A DNA stretch of 64,000 nucleotides from Pyropia haitanensis (lineage: Eukaryota > Rhodophyta > Bangiophyceae > Bangiales > Bangiaceae), in the NCBI GenBank assembly GCA_008729055.1, contig SDUX01000003.1, forward strand, positions 1,922,001 through 1,986,000, given 5' to 3'. The position numbers were made by a program, and so were the translations under genes. Positions 41,733 to 52,150 of the stretch are shown piece by piece (positions within the stretch are counted from its first letter, which is position 1; each line of letters begins with the position of its first letter). The notes beneath the pieces were generated by a model. That model had not been told where the DNA came from and did no database searches. It saw only the letters and a program-made list of their open reading frames with translations.

Positions 41733-43758
41733 CGCCTTCCAGAGCCGACCGCGGCGGCCGCACCGGCTGCCCGCCGCCGCATCGGCACGCGCGCCGTCCC
41801 CCCTGCCCTCCCCCACTCGCACGCGCGCGCGCCAAGTGCTGGGCCTGCCACCCACCGCGCCGCCACCGCCCGAGCCGCCACCGCCGCCTGGGACCGCCGG
41901 CACCGGGCGCCGCCGCTGTCGCCGCCCCCCCCGTGTCCTCTTACCGTCCGAGCGGGGGGGGCCGGCCGCTCGCAGCCAAAACGACGGCGGACGCAGCACC
42001 CGTGGCCACTCGCCGCGGCGCGCCGCGGCGGCGCAGCCGGGGGGGTGCGGCCGCGACGGGCGCGCCGCGGCCGCCGCGAGGGGCGAGGAGCGGCGGCCCC
42101 ACGCGCACGCGAGTGGGCCGTCCCCCCGTCCGAGGTGCGCGCGGGTTGCTCGCCGCGGCGGGAGCGCGGCGGCGGTCCACCGTGCCGCCGCCTGCCACCG
42201 TCGACCGGCGGCGGGCGGGGCGGAGACAGGGGGACACGGTCCCTACCACGCCCGCCGCCACCCCCCTGCCAGTGTCTCCCGCTGGTGGCGATGGCCAGCT
42301 CGACGGGGGTCCTGGCCAGCGGCCGCTGCCGAGCCACCGACGCTATCGCCCGCCGTGGCGTCCCCCTCATGGTACACGGTAGCAACACTGTTGGGCGGGG
42401 GGGGGGGTATGCGCCCCCCATCGGTTCACCGGCGCGGTTGTACCGTTTCTGTTGGCAGCGCCAACCCCCCCCCCCCCCCCATGCCCGTGCCGATGCGTTG
42501 CAGCGTGCGCCGCACCCCGCCGTGGCGCCCGACGCGGCTGCCGCGGCACCCCCCCCCCCCCCCCCTTTGCTGCCGCCGCCGGCGCGTCGGCCAATCCCCT
42601 CTCCCCTCCCGCGTGGCGCGGGTGTCCAAAACCCTGCCGCCCCCCCCCCATGATGGGGAGTGGCGCGGCGGGCCGGACCGCGGGCCGCGAGGAGATCGCG
42701 GCGCGTCGCGGAGATGGGCGGGCTGCTCCACGTCACGGGACGGGGGGGGGGGAGGGCGGCGCTCGCGCCGCGTGCGACCGCGCGAGCCGATGACGCAGCG
42801 GCGAGCCACTCTCAAGAGGACGCGGCACGCGACGCGCGCCCCCCCCCCCCCCCCCCCCCCCCCTCTCCCGCCCCTCGCGTCCGCGCCCGTTGGCGGCCGC
42901 CTCCGCCACGCGCACCTCCGCCCGCGTCCCCCCCCCACCCGCCGCTGCTCTCCGCTGACGGTCACGCGCGGCGGTGGCGGCGGGTGTCCAGCCGCCGCGT
43001 TCAGCACGGCGCGGGCGGCGCGGGTCAGCGGCGCCCCCGGGGTGCCCCCCCCCCCCCCCCCCGGCCCTCCCCCGCTGTTCCACGTTGCCGCGATGGCGGA
43101 CGCGGCGCCGCGCAGCCGCGGCGGGCGGTCCCCACCGCGCACACCGCCGCCGCCGCGGGCGGGCCGGCGGCCGGCCGGGCAGGCGAGCAGGCGGCCGGCC
43201 GGCGTGCCGGCCGGCCGGCCGGCCGGCAGACCAGCGCCGGTGCCGTGCCGCGGCGGCGGCAGGCCAGAGGCGCCGCCCGCCGCCGCCGCCGCGGCCGCCC
43301 GCCCGCACCGCGCGCGCGCGGCGGCCGCGGCCGGCCGCCGCGCGCGTCGGTGGCCGCCGCCGCCGCCGCGGCAGCCGCCGCCGCCCGACCCCGCGGGCGG
43401 CCGGCACGACGCTGCCGCGGCGCGGCGCGGCGCCGCCCCCCAGCGGGGGGAGGGGAGCCCAGCCGGCGCGCGGGCGGTGCGGTAGCGGCACTGCGCGGGG
43501 GGGGGGGGAGGGAGGGAGGGAGGGAGGGAGGGAGTGAGGGGGGGGGGGGGGGGAGTAGGCGAGGGTTGTGTGGTCCCGCCGACGGCGCCCGCCGCCGCGT
43601 CGGCCCGAGCCGCCCGCCGCCGGCCGGCCCGCCGCGGCGGCGGAGGGGGGGGGACGGGGGCGAGAGCAGACGGGGCGGGGGGGAGGGGCGGGCCGCCGCG
43701 GCGGCCGCTCGCCGCGCGGCGGCGAGCGGCGGCCGCGGCGGCCCGCCGACCGCCGACG
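41733..43758. other. GC-rich intergenic region
   Basis: There are multiple C-runs (e.g. 42841-42863 and 43046-43061), a (GGAG) tract around 43507-43535 and many GCC/GCG repeats. Large open frames on both strands are low complexity only. Confidence 0.45.
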
Positions 43759-44487
43759 GCGCTGCGCGGTCAAACCCGTGATCCCGACGAGAGCTGATTT
43801 GGGCCACGCTGAGCGAGTGCGAATCCGCGCGGGGTCGTGCGAATCGCTCCGTGAGCCCCCACGGACCGCCTTTTTTTTGTACACCGCCGCACACGCGCGT
43901 AGAGGTCAATTTGCACAGTGTGCGAAGCGCTTTTTTTGCTCATACTGATGGAGGTGGTGGACGACGACCTGGTCGTCGAAGACGTGGTCACCGGACACAG
44001 TGCGGCTCCACATTGGGAGCTATAAAGCGCAAACACTGCACGGTTTCGTGCAGTTTGTGCAGTGGAGTCTTGCAAACAGTGCAAGTTTAGCACTCCCGGC
44101 CGCGATCGTTCCACGTCGGCACACAGCCGCGAGACGGGACTTGGGAGGACGGACCCCCACTTGGGGCTCTCGCAGCGGTATTTGAGTGCGGCCGATGCGA
44201 CCTCAGTCCAACTGTCCACAGCCCCCGGCCTCCAGATCGCGCCCCCGCCAACAACAGCAGGTGACTTGAACGAAGTCATGACCAAAATTATTTCACAATT
44301 CCACGGTGAGGGTCGAGGCGTCTGACCGCTGTCGGGTGCTAGACTGCACGGTTTCGCACAAACCGCAATCATTGGAGTGCTAAAACTGCACTCCCTGCGC
44401 GGCTGCGTGCGACACAGCACTCGCCCCACGGCCTCTCTGAGGCCCTTCACCCGCCACGGCGGGGTCACGGGTTTGACCGCGCAGCGC
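43759..44487 (-). mobile_element. 729-bp TIR element, copy D (inverted)
   Basis: A full-length 729-bp copy in the orientation opposite to copies A-C. It shares with copy E variants absent from A-C (e.g. AATTTTGGTCATGAC for AACTTTCGTCATGAC), so D and E are sister copies. Confidence 0.85.
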
Positions 44488-44537
44488 GGGCGGCCCGCCC
44501 GCGCCGCGCGCCGCGCGCGCCGCGCACGTCCCCCGCT

Positions 44538-45266
44538 GCGCTGCGCGGTCAAACCCGTGACCCCGCCGTGGCGGGTGAAGGGCCTCAGAGAGGCCGTGGG
44601 GCGAGTGCTGTGTCGCACGCAGCCGCGCAGGGAGTGCAGTTTTAGCACTCCAATGATTGCGGTTTGTGCGAAACCGTGCAGTCTAGCACCCGACAGCGGT
44701 CAGACGCCTCGACCCTCACCGTGGAATTGTGAAATAATTTTGGTCATGACTTCGTTCAAGTCACCTGCTGTTGTTGGCGGGGGCGCGATCTGGAGGCCGG
44801 GGGCTGTGGACAGTTGGACTGAGGTCGCATCGGCCGCACTCAAATACCGCTGCGAGAGCCCCAAGTGGGGGTCCGTCCTCCCAAGTCCCGTCTCGCGGCT
44901 GTGTGCCGACGTGGAACGATCGCGGCCGGGAGTGCTAAACTTGCACTGTTTGCAAGACTCCACTGCACAAACTGCACGAAACCGTGCAGTGTTTGCGCTT
45001 TATAGCTCCCAATGTGGAGCCGCACTGTGTCCGGTGACCACGTCTTCGACGACCAGGTCGTCGTCCACCACCTCCATCAGTATGAGCAAAAAAAGCGCTT
45101 CGCACACTGTGCAAATTGACCTCTACGCGCGTGTGCGGCGGTGTACAAAAAAAAGGCGGTCCGTGGGGGCTCACGGAGCGATTCGCACGACCCCGCGCGG
45201 ATTCGCACTCGCTCAGCGTGGCCCAAATCAGCTCTCGTCGGGATCACGGGTTTGACCGCGCAGCGC
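44538..45266 (+). mobile_element. 729-bp TIR element, copy E
   Basis: A full-length copy in the same orientation as A-C, separated from copy D by only 50 bases of CG repeats. D and E form a 1508-bp near-perfect palindrome (43759-45266). Confidence 0.85.
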
Positions 45267-45754
45267 TGGCCGGCTCGCTCTCGTCCGCCGCGGGCGCTGC
45301 CGCGGGCGTCGCCACGCGCCCGTGACGGACGGTGGCGCTGGCAGCGAGGGTGGACACGAAAAAGCGCAACGACGGCCCGAAAAGGTCCGGCTCCAACAGC
45401 GGCGGGCCCGTCCAAAACATTGGTCGTGGCCACGCAAGCCGGATGGGGCCAGAGGGAATGGGGAGATCCCCGCCAAACAAAACAGTCCGCTGGTATGTAC
45501 TTGCCTCGGCGACTGCGCGTCCGGCAATGGCGGGCGCGCCATTGCCGACGACGCCGACGCCGTCTTGGCCACCGCCACGACCGCCGCCGCCGTGGCGTCC
45601 ACCGCTCGCCGTGCCGGCCAGCCACCGCCCGGCTGCCGCCGCCGTCGCGGCGCGCCCCCCCCCCCCACCCCCCCACCCACCCCTTTTTTTCCTTTCTTTT
45701 TTTTTCTTTTTTGTGCCTCCCGCCCCCCCCCACCCCCCCCCCCCCAACCTCACG
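45267..45754. other. Upstream region of ELP1
   Basis: A polypyrimidine stretch with several T-runs (45684-45712) and C-runs precedes the ELP1 start. No TATA-like box is obvious. It may be promoter or leader sequence. Confidence 0.4.
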
Positions 45755-46015
45755 ATGCGGACGCTGGCGGTCACGTCGGTGGCGGTGACCCCCCCCCTTC
45801 CCCCCGGCCTGCGCGTCGGCCCGCCGCCGCCGCCAGCCGCCGCCGCCGCCGCCGCCCCCACCACCTCCGCCGCCGCCGCCGCCGCGGCTGCCGCCGCCGC
45901 CGTCGCGCCGCCGTTTGCCGTCGACGCCGCCGCGGGCACCGCGTTTGCCGCCGTCACCGCCGCGCCGCCGCCGCCGCCGCCGGGCGCGGCGGGCGCGGCG
46001 GGCGCGGCGGGCGCG

Positions 46016-46064
<49 letters not shown>

Positions 46065-46460
46065 GGGCGGGGGGGGGCACCTCGGCGATGGCCGTCTATG
46101 ACCTGCGCGGCGCCACCCCCCCCCCCCAGATTCACCGGCGCCCCCCCCCCCCGGGGGTGGGGTCTGGCCGCCACGCCAAAGGCGGCGGCCGCGGCGGCTG
46201 CCGCCGACGGTGCTGCCACTCCCCGCCGAGGCGGCCGCGTCGCCCGTCACCGCCATTGGCGTCCTTGTCGATGACGCGGCGGTGGTGGTCGGCACCGCCG
46301 CGGGGCTGCTCGTGTGCTTTCGGCGGGGGGAGCCGGGCGGGCGTCTGGCAGAGGTGGGGGGGGGAGAGGGGGGGGGGTGGGCCGCCGCCACCGCCGAGGT
46401 GGTTGGCGAGCTCGTTGCCGACGAGGCGGACGCGGCCGCCCTGGCCGCCGCCGCCACCGC

Positions 46461-46491
<31 letters not shown>

Positions 46492-47214
46492 ACCGCCACC
46501 GCGGCTGGCGGCGGCGGCGACCGCCACGCCGCCATTGCGCCGGGTGACCCGCTGCCGGTCCTGGCGGTCGCCCCCTCCCCCGGCGGGGAGCTCGTCGCGG
46601 TCGTCTCGCCGACGACCGTCACCGTCCTCGACGCGGCCGACTGGGCGCCGCTCGCACCGCCCGTCCGCTACGCCGTCCCCGCCGCCGCCGGCGGGCCCGG
46701 CGTGGCGACGGCGGCGGTGGCGGGCTGGCGGCCAGACGGGACGCTCTTTGGTGTGGCGCGGACGCTGGCGGCCGCGCCGGCCGGCGCGCGCCCCGTCGTG
46801 ACCGTTCACGGCCGGGACGGGCGGGTGGAGGCGACGTGTGTGGACGGCGACGACGAGGGCGGCGGCGGGGGGGATGGCGGCCGCCGCGGCCGCGACGACG
46901 GGGGGGTGGGAGGGGGAGGGGGGGGTGCCCACGCTGGGGGGGGGGGGGGGGGTGCCCACGCGTGTGCTGCGTGTGGGGGTGCGGGGGGGGGGGGGGGGTG
47001 CACCCCGGCCGCCCACGCCTTCCCGTCAGCACTGCCGGGCGCGGCGGTGGGGGGCGTCGCCGCGGACGTTGCCGCGGTGACCGCCGCCGCCGCCGCGGCC
47101 GACGACGCGCCGGCCGCGGCGGAGGTGCGGCGACGGCCAGCGGCTGGCGCCGCCGGTGGGCCGCCACCGCCCACTGCCGTCGCGAGCAGCAGCGCGGGTG
47201 AGGGTGCGGCGGCG

Positions 47215-47246
<32 letters not shown>

Positions 47247-48138
47247 GCCGCCGCCCGTGCCGCCCGCGCTGGGCGTCGAGCCCCGCCGCGGGGGACTGCT
47301 GGCGGTGGGGCGGCCGGGGGGGGTGGCGTTTTACGAGCGCAACGGCCTGCGGCACGGGCGGAACGAGGTGTGGCTCGCCGCGGCGGCGCGGCCGCCGCCG
47401 GCGGCGCTGTTTCCGCCCCACCCGCCCGCGGCGGCTGGCGGTGGCGCCGGCGCCGGCGCCGGCGCCGGTGGTGGCGCCGGCGCCGGCGCCGGTGGTGGCG
47501 CCGGCGCCGGCGCCGGCGGCCGGGCGGGCGCCGCGGCGGCAGCGGCGGTCCCCGCCGCCGCGACCGCCGCCTCACCAACGGTGCTGAGCTGGTCGGCCGA
47601 CGCTGGTGTCCTCGCGGCGCTCGACGCTGGCGCCCTCCGCCTGTGGACGCGCACCAACTACGCGTGGCGGCAGGGCGCCGCCTTCCTCGCCGCCAACCAC
47701 AACCCAGACGCTGCCGGCCGGAGTGGCGGCCGCGACGGCGACGGCGACGGGCGTGCCGTTTGCGGCGGCGGCCGCTTTGTCGCCGCCGCGTTTGACGCCG
47801 AGGCGCCCGGCGCGCTCTTTGCGCTCACCGCCGCGGGGGTGGGGGTGCGGTGGGAGTTGGTGCGCCCGCCAGCGTGCGTGGGGGGGGGGGCGGCGCGGGT
47901 GGCGGCGGTGGTGGATGGGGGGGGGGTGCTGCTGACGCGGCTGGGCGTGCGCGCGGTGCCGCCGCCCATGTGTGAGGCGGTGGCGCTGCCGGGGGGGGGG
48001 GCGCCGCCGCGGCGCGTGCGGTCGAGGCGGGGGTGGTGGCGGTGGCGCACGTGGGCGGCACGGCGGCGGCTGGGGAGGGTGGTGAGACGGCCGCGGCACC
48101 CGACTGGTCTGCGTCGGGTGGGGCCGCCACGGGCGGAC

Positions 48139-48180
<42 letters not shown>

Positions 48181-51100
48181 GGGAGCTGCTCGTCCTCTAC
48201 GCCGACGGCAGTGTGCGCGCCTTTACGGACCGTGGGGTGCCGCTGTCCGCCCCGTCGGCGCCCGTGGCCGCCGCCGCCTCCGACGGCGGCGGCGCCCCCC
48301 CCATCGAAGATGTGGTATGGACGCTGCCGCCGGCGTGGCGGGTGCCCACCCTCCGGCTGCGGTCGCCCGTGGCGGTCGCCGCGGCGGGCGGGTGGGTGCT
48401 GCTCGGCGTCCTCGCGGCCGCGGCGGGCGGCGCCCGCCGCGCGGCGGACCGCGTCGTGGCCGTGTACCTGCCGCCGGGGGGGGGGGGCGCCCCGCGGCTG
48501 CCGGGGGGGAGCGACTGGGGCCGCCTGCCGGGGGGGGGGGGGGGGGGGGTGGCCGCACTCGTGCCGGGGGGGGGGGGGGGTGGGCGCTGACCGTCGGGGG
48601 GGGGGCGGTGTGCCTGCGCGTCCACGATGGGGGGGAGGGGGAGGGGGGAGGGGCGGCAGACGGGCTGAGCAGCAGCGACGCCCTCGGGGACGTGCCTGGC
48701 GTCGGGGGCGCGTCCACGCTCGTCTCGCGCGCGTCGTTTGTCTCCCTCGACGGCGCCGCCTCTGGCAGCGGCGACGACGACAGCGACGACACGGACGCCG
48801 ACGGCGCCGCGGCGGCGGCCGCGGCGCCCCTGCCGCGGGGCCTCCACGTGCGGCTCGGCGCGGCGGCCTTCCCGCCCGGCACCTTTGCCGCCGACCCGGT
48901 CACCGCCGTGGAGGTGGCCGCCGACGCGGCCGTCGCGCCCGGCCGCGCGACGTGGTCCCCCGCCGCGACCGCCGCCGACGCGGCCGCCGCCGCCGCCGCC
49001 GCGGCAGCGGCGGTGGCGCCGCCGCCGCCACAGCGGCGGGTGCTCCTCGTCGCGGGCGCCACCGGCCGCCTCGACGCGGCGGGCGTGGCGGACGGTGGCG
49101 GCGCCCCCCCGGGGCCGCCCGTGCGCCTCGCCGACGACGCGTCGTCGGTGGCGGCGTCGGCCGCGGCGGCGGCGGGCGGCGGCAGCGGCTGGGTGGCGGT
49201 CGTCACCGCCCGCGGCGGGCGGCTGCACTTGGTCGCGACCGCCGACGCGGCGGCGGCGGCGGTGGACGTGCTCGCCGCCGCCGCCGCGGTGGCTGACGCG
49301 GCCGACGCGGCCGCGGCGCCGCCGGGGGGGGTGGGGGGGGGGGCCGCCGGCGGCGACGGCGGCGTCCAGGGCCGCCGCGGGTACTCCAAGGCGGGGTCGG
49401 CCGACGCGCCGCCGCCGGCGGGCGCGCCGCCGCCCGCGTGTCCGTCCCTCCCCCGCATGCTCGCCGCCGCCGCCGCCGCCGCCGCCGCGGGCGCGGGTGG
49501 TCCACCCGCCGCGGCCGTGGCGGCCCTGCCCGCCGGCGGCGGCCGCCCCACCGACGGCGGCTCGCGGGTAGTCGCGGTGCTCCCGCCGCGCCCGCCCGCC
49601 GGCGGCGTCCGCGTGCTGCTGCAGGCCCCCCGCGGCAACGTCGAGGCGGTCGAGCCGCGCGCCGCGGCGGTGGCGGCGGTGGCCGCCGCGGTACGCGCGC
49701 GCGCGTACGCGGCGGCGGTCGCGGCGGTGCGGCGGCAGCGGCTGCGGGCGGATGTGGTGGTCCACGCGGCGGGGTCCCCGCTGGGGGACCGGGGAGGGAG
49801 GCGTGCCGAGCTCGTCCGGCTGTTGACGGATGTGGGTGACCCGGCGGCGGTGGCGGTGTGGGTGGCGGGGCTGGGGGACTCTGCCCTCGACGCGCTGCGG
49901 GAGGACCTGATTGCCGCGGCCGACGAGGTGGACGGCGGCGGCGGCGACGCCAACGACGAGAGTGGCGGCTCCTCGAGTGGTGGTGGCCGCGCGGGTGACC
50001 CGCCCCCCCCCCGGCGGTCCACCCACGCGCACATCACCGCCGTCCTCACCGCCCTCGTCCGCGCCACCCCCCCCGCCCTCGCCCCCGCCCTCCGCCGCGT
50101 CCGCGCCGTCGCCGCCGCCGCGGGCGCCGCCGCCGCCGCGGCCGCGCTCGACACGCTCGCCGTTGCCGCGGCGGCCACCCCCGGCGCCGCCCCCGACGCG
50201 CTCTACACCGCCGCGCTCGGCACGTACGACCTGCGGCTGGCGGCCATGGTCGCCGCCGCGTCCCCCGCGGTGGATCCGGCCGAGGCGCGGCCGCGGCTGG
50301 CGGCGCTGCGGGCGGCGCCGCCGCCGCGGCGGCGGTACGAGATTGACGTGCAGCTGGGGCGGCCCGCGGCGGCGGTGCGGCACTTGTACGACGCGGAGAG
50401 TGGGGGGGTGGTGCCGACGGCGGCGGAGCGGACACGGGCGGCCGCCGCGGCGGCGGCGGGCGGCTGGGAGGCGCCGTCAGTGGCGCCGCGGGCCGCGGCT
50501 GGCGACGACGACGACGCGGCGTCGGCGGCGGCGGCGGCGGCTTCGGCGGCGGCGGCGCGCGCGCGGCGGACGGCGGCGGTGGCGGCGTTTGCGGCGGCGC
50601 ACGGCGTGCACGCCGCCGCGCTGCGCGTCGTTGCGGATGACCCGGACGCGGTCGCGGCGGTGGCGCCCGCGTACGCGGCGGCGCTGGTGGCGGGGGGGCG
50701 GCCCGCCGAGGCGGCCGCGCTGCTCGGCGCGACGGGCGCGTTTGTGGGGGCGGGGGGCGGGTCCCCGGCGACGCCGGTCGCCGCCGCGGATCGTGGAGGT
50801 GGGGGTGGCCGCGCGGTCGCCGCCGCGGCGCCCGACGGCGCGCCGGGTGCTGCCGCCGCCACCGGTGCCGCGACGGGCGCGCCCGCCGCCGCCAGTGGTG
50901 CCGACCAGGCGGCGGCGACAGAGGCGGCGGCGATGGCGGCGACCGCCACCGCCGCCGCCGCGGCCGACGCGTACGTTGCGGCCGGCGAGTGGCGGCTCGC
51001 GGTCGCGGCGCTCGCCCCCCCCCCCCCAGCCACCCGTTCCCCGCGGCCGCCGAGCGCGCCCGCGTCGCCGCCCTCCGCCGCGTCGCGGCCACGCTCGACA

Positions 51101-52092
51101 CGGCGGGCCACCCCATCGACGCGGCGACCGTCCTCACCGACGCGGTCGGCGACGCTGCCGGCGCGGTCGACCTGCTCGTCGCCCGCGAGGAGTGGGCGGC
51201 GGCGCTCGCCGCGGCGCCGGTCGTGGCGCCAGCCGGGTGGACGGCCGCGACGCGGGGGGGGGTGGCGGCGGCGCTGGCAGACGCCGCCGCGGGGCGGGCG
51301 GCGGACCTGGCGGCGCGGGCGGCCAAGCTCCGCGGCCTGGGCGACCGCTGGGTGCGCGTGCGGGCGGCCAAGGCCGCGCTCCGCGCGCGCGTCGACGCGG
51401 CGCGCGCGGCGGCTGGCGGCGGCGGCGACGGCGACGGCGGGGGGGGGGACGACGGCGGGAGCACCACCTCAGAGGTGTACGCGGCGTCCTCCGCGGCCGG
51501 CGGCGGCGGGGCGTCGAGCCTCGCCTCGCAGTTTACGCTCGTCAGCGCCGGCGGGGCGTCCACGGCGAGCGCGGCGGGCTCCGCCGCCTCCGCCGCGCAC
51601 TCGGCGTTTAGTGGCGTCTCGGCGGCGGCGGTCGCGGCGCGGGCGGCGCGGGCGGCCGCCCGCACCGCGCGGGCGGCGGCGCGCAAGCGGGTCAAGCCTG
51701 GCGACCCGCGGGAGGAGGCGTACCTCGCCGCCGCCGCCGCCGCCGCCGCCCCCGCCGCCGCGGACGTGGCGGCGGTGCGGGCGGCGGCGGCGGCGCTCGC
51801 GTTTGTGGGGCGGGGGGGGGCGGCGGCGGCGCTGGGGCGCGCGCTCCGCGCCGCCGCCGCGGCGGCGGCCGACGTGCGGGCGCGCGTCGCGGCGACGGGG
51901 GGGGGGGGGGGGGGGGAGGACCCCGTCGCGCTGGCCGACGCGGGGGACGCCGTGGGGGGGGGGGGGGGGGGGTGGTCGCTGCCGGCGCTGGATGACTTGG
52001 CGACGGTGGACCCCGCGACGGGGGGGGAGGGGGGTGGGGGGGGGGCGCCAGAGGGGGGGGGGGACCTCGCCGGCCTCGGCAGCCTCTTTTGA
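45755..52092 (+). CDS. ELP1: Elongator complex subunit 1 (ELP1/IKI3), frame changes at homopolymers
   Basis: Scaffold of Elongator, which modifies wobble uridines of tRNAs. The N-terminal WD40 part includes VTAIGVLVDDAAVVVGTAAG, LAVAPSPGGELVAVVSPTTV, the diagnostic VAFYERNGLRHGRNEVWLAA, then VLSWSADAGVLAALDAGALR and LWTRTNYAWRQGA. The middle has VLLQAPRGNVEAVEPRAAAV. The helical part has LYTAALGTYDLRLAAMVAAA and RRYEIDVQLGRPAAAVRHLY. The basic C-terminal motif ARKRVKPGDPREEAYLAAAA and the preceding Ser-rich linker fit the tRNA-binding tail. Frames change at about 46116-46152 (two C12 runs), 47991-48001 (G11), within 48531-48580 (G-runs) and 51015-51027 (C13); each conserved block is intact between. 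At about 2,110 codons it is longer than usual ELP1 (about 1,300) because of Ala/Gly insertions. The start at 45755 (MRTLAVTSVAV) is likely. Confidence 0.9.
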
Positions 52093-52150
52093 ACACGCGC
52101 GCCCCCGAGAGGGGTGGGCGGACCTCCCCGGCTTTGGCAGCCTCTTTTGA
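52069..52150. repeat. Duplicated ELP1 3' end motif
   Basis: TTGGCAGCCTCTTTTGA-like sequence including the stop codon (52076-52092) recurs at 52134-52150, each preceded by GACCTC(G)CC(C)GGC. It suggests a 58-bp tandem duplication across the gene end. Confidence 0.6.

Noticed and set aside
48197..50383. Open frames of 650-730 codons opposite ELP1
   Set aside because: They are antisense shadows of ELP1 third-position GC bias.
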